From DAOUKH01 sp965219875 (GTDB lineage Bacteria > Chloroflexota > Dehalococcoidia > SHYB01): 64,000 bases of DNA. The stretch spans positions 124,001 to 188,000 of the forward strand of contig CBDCOW010000005.1 of the NCBI GenBank assembly GCA_965219875.1, given 5' to 3'. Positions 1 through 7,697 of this stretch are shown here, in pieces. The translations under genes and the position numbers were made by a program. Below the pieces are notes generated by a model. That model made no database searches. It was given only the letters and a program-made list of their open reading frames with translations, and was not told the origin of the DNA. Numbering within the stretch: position 1 is the first letter of the stretch; every line of letters starts with the position of its first letter.

Positions 1-647
1 GGCGCCTTGCGGGTGAGCGGCGCCATGGCCCGGGGCAGCGGCCCGGGCTGATCGTGCAGCACGAGCAGCCCACCGGGCCGGAGCACGCGGGCGATCTCGC
101 CGAAAAGCGCCCCCTTGGCCCGCACGTGGACCGTGACGTCGAGCGCCCACGCCTGATCGTAGGTCGCCTCGATCGCGGGCAGGCGAGTCGCCTCGCCTTG
201 CTCGAACCCCACGCGGTCGACCGCCCGCGCCCCGCCGGCCATCTGCGCCCCTCCGGTCATTTGAGAGAGCAACCGGGCGGTGTCCACCCGCAGCTGCAGC
301 AGCTCGACGCCCTGCACGGCGCAGCCGAAGCGGTCGGCCAAGTAGCGCGCCGGGCCTCCCAGGCCGCAGCCCACGTCGATGACGCGGTGCGAGGAGTCGA
401 GGCGCCCGTGCCCGCCGGCGATTTCGGCGATGTGCTCGAGGACGATGAAGCCGCCTAGGTTCTGGCAGTCTAGTCCGCGCGTATAGAGGTCGCGGGGGCT
501 CAGCCCAGCCACGTCCACGCGCTCGGCCGAAAGCGCCCGCACGATCGAATCCACCGAGGAATTTTCCTCGTAGAAGGCGGCGAGGCGTTCGGCATCTCTG
601 TCCGTCTCGGGGGCCGGTTGAAAGGCCCTGATCGGCTGCGTTGTCAT
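1..647 (-). CDS. Class I SAM-dependent methyltransferase (3' end cut by window edge)
   Basis: The reverse strand reads open from an ATG at 647 to the window edge, about 215 codons without a stop. The protein starts MTTQPIRAFQPAPE and carries the SAM-binding glycine motif VIDVGCGLGGPARYLA near residue 85, followed by an acidic post-I region (GVELLQLRVDTA) and a VLRPGGLLVLHDQ strand typical of UbiE/sarcosine-type methyltransferases. A Shine-Dalgarno-like AGGAGAA lies about 7 bases before the ATG. It is transcribed away from the divergent S41 protease gene. The substrate cannot be told from sequence. The C-terminus lies outside the window. Confidence 0.8.
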   Translation of the reverse strand, partial: MTTQPIRAFQPAPETDRDAERLAAFYEENSSVDSIVRALSAERVDVAGLSPRDLYTRGLDCQNLGGFIVLEHIAEIAGGHGRLDSSHRVIDVGCGLGGPARYLADRFGCAVQGVELLQLRVDTARLLSQMTGGAQMAGGARAVDRVGFEQGEATRLPAIEATYDQAWALDVTVHVRAKGALFGEIARVLRPGGLLVLHDQPGPLPRAMAPLTRKA

Positions 648-840
648 GAATGTTCTCCTATGTCCGTCTTACTCTCCCTTGGAGAGAGAGCCGCGGGCCG
701 CCCCATGATACCGGCCCTGGAAGCGGACGGGCCAGACCCCCGTGTCACATCGGCGGACATGCCGCCAGCCCTCGGACAGTCCATGCTATACGAAACGCTA
801 AAATTGCCCACTTCAGCGATGGGGAGGCGGCGCCCCGGCG

Positions 841-846
841 TATAAT
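841..846 (+). promoter_or_regulatory. Putative -10 box (TATAAT) for the S41 protease-smpB unit
   Basis: A perfect TATAAT lies 36 bases before the ATG of the S41 protease. No convincing -35 hexamer sits at the usual distance. The call rests on the hexamer and its position. Confidence 0.4.
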
Positions 847-882
847 GACCATGCCGCCCCCTTCTTCTCCCTCCGGTGTTCC

Positions 883-2226
883 ATGAGCGTCAAGCGCCTC
901 GCACTGCCGATCGTGCTATTGGCCGCCGTCATAGCGACGACGACGGCCTGCACCCTATTCGGCCCCAGCCAAGCCGAGCGCGACATGGCCAAGACCATCG
1001 AGGTCTACCGCGTCCTCGAGGAGCATTACGTCGACCGCAACAACCTCGACGTCACGGCGCTGAATGAGGGCGCGGTCTCCGGCCTCCTCGAAGGCCTCGG
1101 CATCTCCTCGGAGGGCTTCGACCCCCGCATCATTCTCTCCACGATGGAGATCGAGGACATGGAGGGCCTGCTCGCCGTCTACGAGTCGCTCGAAGACAGC
1201 TACTTCTCCCGCGACGACGTCGATCTCGACGCCCTCAACGAGAGCGCCCTCATCAGCATGCTGGCGGCGCTCGAAGACCCCTTCACGGGCTACCACGCCC
1301 CGCGGGCCTACAGCCACGTCACCGGCGAGCTCATCGACGGCACCTTCTCCGGCATCGGCGCCGAGGTCACCATGGTCGACGGGCTGCCTACCATCGTCTC
1401 CCCGCTGCCCGACTCGCCGGCGGAGCGGGCAGGGGTTCTCGCCGGCGACGTGCTCATCGAGGTCGATGGGACGCCCCTCGCGGGCCTCTCTCTCTGGGAA
1501 GCCATCGACCTCGTCCGCGGCGCCAAGGGCTCCATCGCCAAGATCACCATGCGCCGCCCCGGTGTGGAAGAGCCTATCCTCTTCGAAATCGAACGCGACA
1601 CCATCGAACGCCAGACCGTCGAGGTCTACGATCTCGACGGCATCGCCCGTATCCGCCTCTCGCACTTCACCAATCCAAGCGACGAGCAGCTCGAACGCGC
1701 CCTCGAAGACCTAACCCAACAGGAGACCCGCGGTATCATCCTCGACCTGCGCAACAACCCTGGCGGCGTGATCGACTCCGTCGTCAACGTCGTCAGCGAG
1801 TTCTTCGAGGACGGCCTCGTTATGTACGAGATCAACGCCGACGGCGAGCGTACCGATCACGAAGTGCACGAGGGCGGGCTCGCGGTGGACACGCCCATGG
1901 TCGTGCTCGTCAACGCCGGCAGCGCCAGCGGCAGCGAGGTCGCCGCCGGGGCCTTTCAGTCGCGGGACCGCGCCAAGGTCGTCGGCCTTCAGACCTTCGG
2001 CAAGGGTGTGGTGAACCTGCCCATCCAGCTCAGCGACGGGTCCGGCGTCTTCGTCACCATCGCCCGCTGGTATACGCCGACAGGGCAACAGATCGGCAGC
2101 ATCGGCGTCGCCCCGGACGTCGTGGTCGCACCCGTCGCAGGCCGCGACGTGCAGCTCGCCGTGGCGCTCGACCTGTTGCGCACGGAGATCGCCGAGCGGG
2201 ACGGCGCGTTCCCCAAGGCGTCCTGA
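883..2226 (+). CDS. S41 family C-terminal processing protease (CtpA-like), probable lipoprotein
   Basis: A 447-residue secreted serine protease of the tail-specific/CtpA family, which degrades or trims exported proteins by recognising C-termini. The N-terminus is basic, then hydrophobic, and reaches a Cys at residue 24 (TTTAC), a weak lipobox. A PDZ domain covers roughly residues 145-225 (FSGIGAEV... AGDVLIEVDGTPL). The S41 domain contains LRNNPGG, the serine motif GSASGSE at about 346-352 and TFGKG with Lys374, the expected Ser/Lys dyad arrangement. The stop codon is one base before smpB, so the two genes are probably co-transcribed. No strong Shine-Dalgarno is seen before the ATG, but this start gives the signal sequence. 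Confidence 0.9.
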   Translation: MSVKRLALPIVLLAAVIATTTACTLFGPSQAERDMAKTIEVYRVLEEHYVDRNNLDVTALNEGAVSGLLEGLGISSEGFDPRIILSTMEIEDMEGLLAVYESLEDSYFSRDDVDLDALNESALISMLAALEDPFTGYHAPRAYSHVTGELIDGTFSGIGAEVTMVDGLPTIVSPLPDSPAERAGVLAGDVLIEVDGTPLAGLSLWEAIDLVRGAKGSIAKITMRRPGVEEPILFEIERDTIERQTVEVYDLDGIARIRLSHFTNPSDEQLERALEDLTQQETRGIILDLRNNPGGVIDSVVNVVSEFFEDGLVMYEINADGERTDHEVHEGGLAVDTPMVVLVNAGSASGSEVAAGAFQSRDRAKVVGLQTFGKGVVNLPIQLSDGSGVFVTIARWYTPTGQQIGSIGVAPDVVVAPVAGRDVQLAVALDLLRTEIAERDGAFPKAS

Positions 2227-2227
2227 C

Positions 2228-2737
2228 ATGCCCTCCAGAAAGAAGAAAACCAAGAAGCCGCAGCCGGCGGACGACGGCTACCAGTCGATAGCCGTCAACC
2301 GCGCCGCGCGGTTCAACTACGAGGTCACCGAGACCGTCGAAGCCGGCCTCGTCCTCACCGGCACGGAAGTGAAGTCGGTCCGCGCGGGCAGGGTGAGCCT
2401 CGCCGAAGCCTTCGCCCGCCGCGTCGGCAACGAGATGTGGCTCTACGGAGCGCACATCGCTACCTACCGGCACGCCTCGCTCAACAACCACGAGCCCACC
2501 CGCCCCCGCAAGCTCCTCCTCCACAAGAAGCAGATCGCCGAATGGGGCCACCAAGCGGAGGCGCAGTCCATGACCATCGTGCCCCTGCGCCTCTACATCC
2601 GCGACCACCGCGTCAAGCTCCTGCTCGGCCTCGGCCGGGGACGGCGCAAGTACGACAAGCGCCAGGTCATCGCCAAGCGCGACGCCGAGCGCCGCATGCG
2701 CGACACCCTGCGCACGTCCTCCACCCGTTCGTGCTGA
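2228..2737 (+). CDS. smpB: SsrA-binding protein SmpB
   Basis: 169 residues. SmpB binds tmRNA and delivers it to stalled ribosomes (trans-translation). The OB-fold core is recognisable: YEVTETVEAGLVLTGTEVKS, VSLAEAFA, and LYGAHIATYRHAS, then the basic DRRVK-like and KYDKRQVIAKRDAERR segments that contact tmRNA. The C-terminal tail is rather short (DTLRTSSTRSC). The ATG follows the S41 protease stop by one base. The gene lies immediately upstream of ssrA, which supports the assignment. Confidence 0.95.
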   Translation: MPSRKKKTKKPQPADDGYQSIAVNRAARFNYEVTETVEAGLVLTGTEVKSVRAGRVSLAEAFARRVGNEMWLYGAHIATYRHASLNNHEPTRPRKLLLHKKQIAEWGHQAEAQSMTIVPLRLYIRDHRVKLLLGLGRGRRKYDKRQVIAKRDAERRMRDTLRTSSTRSC

Positions 2738-2790
2738 TCCTGCCGAAGGCCGCGCGTCTCGGGCCGCTAGCCGCGCCAACCCGCCCCTGC

Positions 2791-2796
2791 TATAAT
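2791..2796 (+). promoter_or_regulatory. Putative -10 box (TATAAT) for tmRNA
   Basis: TATAAT ends 13 bases before the first base of the mature tmRNA acceptor stem, so transcription would start a few bases before the processed 5' end. No good -35 is visible. Confidence 0.45.
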
Positions 2797-2809
2797 CATC
2801 AGTCCACAT

Positions 2810-3159
2810 GGGGACGCGCGGGTTCGACAGAGGGTCGACCTGCCAGTACCGCGAGCCGAGGCGCCGTCCACCTCGTTAATCAGGCGGCAACCCAGTAACT
2901 GGCGACAGACAACTCGCCCTAGCGGCCTAGCCGCTACGTCCACCGGAGGCCCTCCTCGAGGCTAAAGGCTGGGCGCTGACAAATCGAGGCGCGGCGGACC
3001 GAATGCGGATACGGCCCGTCAAAGACCATCCGCTGGCCCACCGGCGCAATGCCGTTTGAGCGACCGAAGGGCGAGACACTAGAACAGCGGCTACGCTCGT
3101 AGACGTGCTGGGTCAGGGATCCTTTGGACGGGGAGTTCGACTCTCCCCCGTCTCCACCA
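2810..3159 (+). ncRNA. ssrA: Transfer-messenger RNA (ssrA)
   Basis: About 350 nt. The 5' GGGGACG pairs with the 3' CGTCTCC (one G-U), followed by discriminator A and encoded CCA at 3157-3159. The 5' part contains GGTTCGACAGAGG and the 3' part has a T-arm (GGGGAG-TTCGACT-CTCCCC). An internal reading frame ends at a TAG at 2928-2930 and encodes ...GNPVTGDRQLALAA, ending in the LALAA degron typical of SsrA tags. The frame is open only from 2880, so the resume codon is probably GGC at 2883 or 2886. smpB lies directly upstream. Confidence 0.95.
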
Positions 3160-3203
3160 CCTTGACTCCTCGCCGCTCCGCCTTCTTGTGAGAGCACCTG
3201 AAG

Positions 3204-3259
3204 CCTCTCTCCCTGTGGGAGAGACTGAGAGAGGGCACGCGCCGCAGGCGCGTCGGCGG
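3204..3259 (+). repeat. Intergenic repeat family B copy
   Basis: A mosaic element of the form CCTCTCCC..GGGAGA-CTGAGAGAGGGC followed by ACGCGCCGCAGGCGCGTCGG. It recurs in many intergenic gaps of this window (about 9789, 14666, 14860, 62160, and inverted near 5230 and 7578). The last part is itself an inverted repeat (ACGCGCC..GGCGCGT). It fills the gap between tmRNA and the vapC stop. Confidence 0.7.
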
Positions 3260-3302
3260 GGCGAGGGCGGCGCGGCAACCCTAGCGGATGGTGCTCACGA
3301 AA

Positions 3303-3725
3303 CTATCCCTCTACCCAGGGATTCACAACCTCGACGCCGCACCCCGTGAAGTCGTTCACGTCTCTCGTTGCGACTGACGCCCCGTTGGAGCGGGCAATCG
3401 CCGCGATTTGGCAGTCGGCGTGGTTGATGGGAAGCCCGGCGGCGCGGCGCGCGGCGGCTATCGTGGCGTAGGCTTGGGCGGCGGCTCTGTCGAACGAGAG
3501 GATGCGTCCCGCGAAGTCCTGACGAAGCATATCCTCAATCTCTGCATGAAGTCGCTCCCGGCGTTGACCTAGCGGCAGGATTGCAGCGCCATAACGCAAC
3601 TCAGCTTCGGTAATGGTCGAGACGTAGAGGCTATTGGTTGGTTGCCGGTCGACCCAATCAACAACGATGAAGCCAGATCTAGGCTGAATCATCTCCGACA
3701 CGACATTGGTGTCCAGTACGATCAT
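3303..3725 (-). CDS. vapC: VapC/FitB-type PIN-domain toxin
   Basis: 140-residue PIN-domain ribonuclease. The metal-binding acidic residues expected of the family are visible: MIVLDTNVVSE (Asp5), TEAELRYG (Glu), INHADCQIAAIA (Asp) and VATRDVNDF (Asp). Such toxins cleave tRNA or other RNA when released from their antitoxin. The start ATG lies 11 bases after the stop of the antitoxin gene on the same strand, the classic antitoxin-toxin order. Confidence 0.9.
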   Translation of the reverse strand: MIVLDTNVVSEMIQPRSGFIVVDWVDRQPTNSLYVSTITEAELRYGAAILPLGQRRERLHAEIEDMLRQDFAGRILSFDRAAAQAYATIAAARRAAGLPINHADCQIAAIARSNGASVATRDVNDFTGCGVEVVNPWVEG

Positions 3726-3736
3726 CCGGGCCCGCC

Positions 3737-3982
3737 TCAGTCGAATTGCGGCGGTTCACGTATGGACTCGCGCGGCGGTAGCTCCAGTTCGAAATCGCCG
3801 AGGGGAGCGAACCGAGCACGAATGCGGCTCCCAAGGCCCTTCTCCGGGACAGGCTCCTGCTCCAGCGCTGCCCGCAGAATGTCTCTGACCTCTTCCTCCA
3901 TGGACTTGCCATGCACAGCCGCCCTGATGCGAAGCCGCCGCTTCAGACCTTCTTCCAGATTCCGCACGGTGATAGTCGCCAT
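3737..3982 (-). CDS. FitA/VapB-type ribbon-helix-helix antitoxin
   Basis: 81 residues from the ATG at 3982. The N-terminal MATITVRNLEEGLKRRLRIR and GKSMEEEVRDILRAAL form a ribbon-helix-helix DNA-binding fold of the FitA type. The C-terminal tail (PLGDFELELPPRESI) would wrap the toxin. An upstream in-frame ATG at 4024 is possible, but it lies inside the promoter/operator, so 3982 is preferred. It probably represses its own promoter through the inverted repeat at 4021-4053. Confidence 0.85.
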   Translation of the reverse strand: MATITVRNLEEGLKRRLRIRAAVHGKSMEEEVRDILRAALEQEPVPEKGLGSRIRARFAPLGDFELELPPRESIREPPQFD

Positions 3983-4020
3983 GAGCTGGGCCCCCTTTCC
4001 CAAGGTAGCAACATCATATG

Positions 4021-4053
4021 GCATGCAATGATGTCAATGCAAGCATTGCATGC
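4021..4053 (-). promoter_or_regulatory. Operator/promoter of the vapBC-type operon
   Basis: Perfect 10-bp inverted arms GCATGCAATG (4021-4030) and CATTGCATGC (4044-4053) are separated by 13 bp. A second overlapping palindrome, CAATGC-AA-GCATTG, lies at 4035-4048. On the reverse strand a TTGCAT-like -35 and TATGAT -10 (18 bp apart) fall in and beside the arms. This fits autorepression by a ribbon-helix-helix antitoxin dimer. Confidence 0.7.
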
Positions 4054-4055
4054 GT

Positions 4056-5063
4056 CTACCCCGCGCCTGGCGCCAGCGCCCGCAGCGCCTCCAACTGTAT
4101 CTCCCGCGAGCGGACCGGGTCCGTCTCACGGGTGAGTAGACGGAGGCCCGCCGTGTCCACGCCCGCGTCGAGATAGCGGCCCACGTGGGCGCGGACCTCC
4201 TCCATCGTTCCGTGCAGGATCAGGTCGTCGATGACCTGTTCCGGGACCGCCGCGACGGCTCCCCTGCGGTCGCCGGCGTCCCAGGCGCGCCACATCGGCG
4301 TCAGCGCCTCCCGCCGCCCCAGCCAGACGTGGAAGGCGCGGTAGACCGGCACCGTGAGGTAGGCGCAGATATGCCGTCGCATGAAGGTGTCGCTCTCCGG
4401 CGACGGCGGGTCGACGCTGATCATCAGGCGCGCCACGACCTCGAGAGCGGCGGGGTCGCGCCCCGCTCCCGACGCGGCCTCCCGTGCCACGGCGACGGCG
4501 CGCCGCGCGTCCTTCGCCGAGAGCCAGTTGATGATCACCCCGTCCGCCATCTCGCCGGCGGCGCGCAGCATGCCGGGACGCAGCGCGGCCACGTGGATAG
4601 GAATCGGCGACGCCGGCGGGCGCGTCAGCCTGAACCCCTGCGCCGACACCGTCTCGCCCTTCATCGTCACCCGCTCGCCGGCCAAGGCCGACCTGAGGAA
4701 CCCGATCGTCTCGCGGACTCTGGTAACCGGCCGCTCGAAGCGACCGCCGTTCCAGAGCTCGACGATGGGCCGCGAGCCCGATCCCACGCCGAGCACAAAT
4801 CGGCCGGGGGCGATCTCGGCGACGCCCGCCGCGCTCATCGCCAGGGTCGCCGGGCCACGCGTGAAGACGTTGGCGATGGCCGAGCCCACGCGCATCCCCG
4901 TGGCCTGCCCTACCACCGCCAGCGGCGAGAAGATATCCACGCCGTCGACTTCGAGCGACCACGCGTCCGTGTAGCCCAGACCCTCCATCTCCCGCGCCAC
5001 GTCAGCGTGCTCCGCCAACGTGAACCCGTCCAGCGGCACGGAAAGCGCCCACCGTTTCTGCAT
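4056..5063 (-). CDS. LLM class flavin-dependent oxidoreductase
   Basis: 335 residues, bacterial luciferase-like TIM-barrel family whose members use F420 or FMN to oxidise small organic substrates. Visible family features are the N-terminal strand (WALSVPLDGFTLAEHADVAREMEGLGY), the GSAIANVFTRGPATLAMSAAGVAEIAPGRFVLGVGSGS block and the PIPIHVAALRPGMLRAAGEMADGVI segment typical of the F420-dependent branch. ATG 5063 is preferred over ATG 5069 because AAGGAG lies 9 bases before the former but only 3 before the latter. Cofactor and substrate are not determinable here. Confidence 0.85.
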   Translation of the reverse strand: MQKRWALSVPLDGFTLAEHADVAREMEGLGYTDAWSLEVDGVDIFSPLAVVGQATGMRVGSAIANVFTRGPATLAMSAAGVAEIAPGRFVLGVGSGSRPIVELWNGGRFERPVTRVRETIGFLRSALAGERVTMKGETVSAQGFRLTRPPASPIPIHVAALRPGMLRAAGEMADGVIINWLSAKDARRAVAVAREAASGAGRDPAALEVVARLMISVDPPSPESDTFMRRHICAYLTVPVYRAFHVWLGRREALTPMWRAWDAGDRRGAVAAVPEQVIDDLILHGTMEEVRAHVGRYLDAGVDTAGLRLLTRETDPVRSREIQLEALRALAPGAG

Positions 5064-5139
5064 CGTCATGTTCTCCTTCGCGGCGCGGAGTAGACGAGAA
5101 GGGTAGCAGAGCGAAGCAGAGAGAGCCCGCGTCCCTAAC

Positions 5140-5575
5140 TCTCCCAGTGGAGCCCTCCCCGTACCTGCCGCGGATGGGCGGCTGCAGGGTCTTCCCCCCT
5201 CCCGCGAGGAGACCTTTGCGTAACCGGGGGAGAGGCGCCCTGCGGGCGCCCGCGCGCCTGCGGCGCGCGCCCTCTCTCAGTCTCCCCCAGAGGGGGAGAG
5301 GTTTAAGTGAATGCCACCTCCGCTCCCCCACCAGGACCCCAGTCGGTTTTGCAAGGGTCTCCAGAGGGGGAGGGTTGGGGTTGAGGGCGGGGGGAGACGG
5401 GGGCCGATCTGGGGATGGGGGAACGGGCGATTCGCGAATCGCCCCTACGGGAGGGGATAGATTCCCGCGTGCGCGGGAATGACGGGTATGGGCGGGTTAC
5501 GCAAAGGTCTCGGAGGGGGAATACGACAACCCTCTCCCCCTCCGGGGCGCAATCTGCTAGGGTTTACGCCGACAT
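5140..5575. repeat. Intergenic repeat cluster (families A, B, D)
   Basis: The gap between the LLM gene and the nitronate monooxygenase gene holds no credible gene. It contains an inverted family B element (about 5230-5305), the family A palindrome GGGCGATTCGCGAATCGCCC at 5425-5444, and the family D palindrome ATTCCCGCGTGCGCGGGAAT at 5461-5480. Short TTACGCAAAGGTCTC-like stretches flank them and also recur elsewhere in the window. Confidence 0.75.
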
Positions 5576-5592
5576 TTTTCCAGGAGGCTCCC

Positions 5593-6582
5593 TTGAAGAC
5601 GAGGATCACCGAGATGTTCGGCGTCAAGTACCCCATCGTGCAGGGCGGGATGCAGTGGGTCGGGCGCGCCGAGCTTGTCGCCGCCGTTGCCAACGCGGGC
5701 GCGCTGGGCTTCATCACCGCGTTGACGCAGCCCACGCCCGAAGACCTCCGCAATGAGATCGCCCGCTGCCGCGAGCTGACCGATAAGCCGTTCGGCGTGA
5801 ACCTCACCATCCTCCCCACGCTCAAACCGCCGCCCTACGCGGAGTACCGCCAGGTCATCATCGACTCGGGGATCGACATCGTCGAAACGGCGGGGAACAA
5901 TCCGGAGGAGCACCTGAAGCACTTCAAGGAACATGGGATCAAGGTGATCCACAAGTGCACCGCGGTGCGGCACAGCCTGAAGGCGCAACGGCTCGGTGTG
6001 GACGTCATCTCCATCGACGGCTTCGAGTGCGCCGGCCACCCCGGCGAGGACGACATCCCCGGCCTGGTGCTCATCCCCGCCGCCGCCGACAAGGTGGACA
6101 TCCCCATGATCGCCTCCGGCGGGTTCGCCGACGGCCGCGGCCTCGTCGCCGCCCTCGCCCTCGGCGCCGACGCCATGAACATGGGTACCCGCTTTATGTG
6201 CACCAAGGAAAGCCCCATCCACGAGAACGTCAAACGGCAGATCGTCGAGAACGACGAGCGAGCCACCGACCTCGTTAACCGCGTCCTGCGCAACACCTCC
6301 CGCGTGGCGCGAAACTCAATCAGCCAGGAAGTCCTCGGCATCCAGTCCAAGCCGGGCACGACCATCGACGACGTGGCCCACCTGGTCTCGGGACAGCGCG
6401 GCAAGGTCGTCTACGAGACGGGCGACAAGGAACACGGCTTGTGGACCGCGGGCATGGTGCAGGGCCTGATCCACGACATCCCGACGGTGAAAGAGTTGAT
6501 CGACACCATCGTGGCCGACGCCGAGCGCATCATCAGCGAGCGCCTCGCGGGGACGCTGGCCGTCTCGCCCGCGCCCGCTTAG
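5593..6582 (+). CDS. Nitronate monooxygenase-like FMN enzyme
   Basis: 329 residues, NMO/2-nitropropane dioxygenase family. The protein starts KTRITEMFGVKYPIVQGGMQWV, followed by FGVNLTILP, GFECAGHPGEDD, IPMIASGGFADGRGLVAALALGADAMNMGTRF, all typical FMN and phosphate-binding segments of the fold. The start is taken as TTG 5593, because AGGAGG at 5582-5587 lies at ideal spacing; an upstream ATG at 5479 would read through the intergenic repeats. Such enzymes oxidise nitronates or related substrates; the true substrate is unknown. The 3' end overlaps the convergent hydrolase gene by four bases. Confidence 0.88.
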   Translation: MKTRITEMFGVKYPIVQGGMQWVGRAELVAAVANAGALGFITALTQPTPEDLRNEIARCRELTDKPFGVNLTILPTLKPPPYAEYRQVIIDSGIDIVETAGNNPEEHLKHFKEHGIKVIHKCTAVRHSLKAQRLGVDVISIDGFECAGHPGEDDIPGLVLIPAAADKVDIPMIASGGFADGRGLVAALALGADAMNMGTRFMCTKESPIHENVKRQIVENDERATDLVNRVLRNTSRVARNSISQEVLGIQSKPGTTIDDVAHLVSGQRGKVVYETGDKEHGLWTAGMVQGLIHDIPTVKELIDTIVADAERIISERLAGTLAVSPAPA

Positions 6583-7367
6583 CCGCGCTCGTTCGCCGGG
6601 TCCGGATCGTCGTACAGGGGCTCGACGCCTTCGGGCGAGGGGTATGACTCGTCGCCCTCGAACGCCCATGAGAACGCCTTCGCTAGCACCCGGCTGTTGC
6701 GCGCTCCCCGAAATCCGTGGCCGCACTCCGGTACCGCCCGCACGTGCAGCGCCTTCATCGACTGGGCGAGATATTGCAGGAAGAAGGCCATCCCGCCGGC
6801 GACGGCGTCCTCCACCCCGTAGGTGAGGTAGATCTCGCCGCGAAAGTGCTTGATCCCCTCGTAGAAATAGTCGGCCACGCTGTCGTATGCCGACATCAGC
6901 AGCAGGCGCTCGACTTGCGGGTAGCGGTAGGCGACGGCCCCGCATACCGAGCCGCCCGCGGAGAAGCCCGAAAGGTGCACCGTGGGCCGCGGGCTGCCGC
7001 ACAACGCCTCGGCGTTCTCCAGCGCATCGTCGATCACGTGGGCCATGCCCTCGACGGAGATACGGTTCCAGCTCGCGCCCCGGAACCAATACGGCTCGCT
7101 GGGGTGCAGGAACTGTCCGTCGGGCTTCGGCGGGTTGTACGTGACGAGCGACGCCGTATTCCTGGCCTGCAGTCTCGCCCCGATTTTCAGGTACCGCTCC
7201 CGGTACCCCTCCTTCGACTCACCCGCGCCGGGGCAGTTCACGACGATGACGCCCGACGTCGTCGGGTAGCTCGTCACCGGCAGCTCGTACTCCACCGGCC
7301 GCCCGTAGAGGTCGTCCACGGTCCGCGTCAGCGTCTTCTCCGTCCGATCCCCCGTCGTCGACTCCAT
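6579..7367 (-). CDS. Alpha/beta hydrolase
   Basis: 262 residues. The nucleophile elbow GFSAGG and a late CGHGF segment give the expected Ser and His. An early VIVVNCPGAGESKEGY is a typical oxyanion-hole region. The fold resembles dienelactone hydrolase/esterase types acting on soluble substrates, as no signal peptide is seen. ATG 7367 was chosen; a GTG at 7382 is an alternative start. The gene is convergent with the nitronate monooxygenase gene. Specific substrate unknown. Confidence 0.75.
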   Translation of the reverse strand: MESTTGDRTEKTLTRTVDDLYGRPVEYELPVTSYPTTSGVIVVNCPGAGESKEGYRERYLKIGARLQARNTASLVTYNPPKPDGQFLHPSEPYWFRGASWNRISVEGMAHVIDDALENAEALCGSPRPTVHLSGFSAGGSVCGAVAYRYPQVERLLLMSAYDSVADYFYEGIKHFRGEIYLTYGVEDAVAGGMAFFLQYLAQSMKALHVRAVPECGHGFRGARNSRVLAKAFSWAFEGDESYPSPEGVEPLYDDPDPANERG

Positions 7368-7439
7368 ACCATCCCGCCGCACGAGAACGAGGCCATCCCG
7401 AAGGCCGCGTCAGCCCCGCGATTATGGCACAGGCAGGGG

Positions 7440-7640
7440 AGACTGCCTCTCATCGCGCCCAGAGGGTGGGAGGGCGGAGGGGAGGGCGATTCGCGAATCG
7501 CCCCTACGGGGATCTTTGCATAATCGGCGCTTCCGGCTCCATGGACGTAGGCGCACTCCGCCCCGCCCTGCCCCTCCGACGCGCCCTTCGCGCGCGTGCC
7601 CTCTTTCAGTTTCCCCCAGAGGGGGAAAGGCCGGAGGGGA
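7440..7640. repeat. Intergenic repeats (family A palindrome and inverted family B)
   Basis: Family A palindrome at 7484-7503, then an inverted, degenerate family B element at about 7578-7634. The threonine synthase promoter starts right after it. Confidence 0.7.
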
Positions 7641-7658
7641 GTCGCGCCGCCGTTTGGT

Positions 7659-7664
7659 TACAAT
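7659..7664 (+). promoter_or_regulatory. Putative -10 box (TACAAT) for threonine synthase
   Basis: TACAAT lies 34 bases before the chosen ATG and directly after the intergenic repeat. It places the transcription start near 7671, which makes the more upstream in-frame ATG at 7596 unlikely. Confidence 0.4.
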
Positions 7665-7697
7665 TCCCCTCGCAGTGAGCGACCTCGGAAGGGGAAC

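Noticed and set aside
54..458. Forward frame of 134 residues at the window start
   Set aside because: Antisense to the methyltransferase frame with clear SAM motifs; composition typical of shadow frames in GC-rich DNA.
5147..5482. Forward 111-residue frame between the LLM and nitronate monooxygenase genes
   Set aside because: Composed almost entirely of intergenic repeats; Arg/Gly-rich with no motif.
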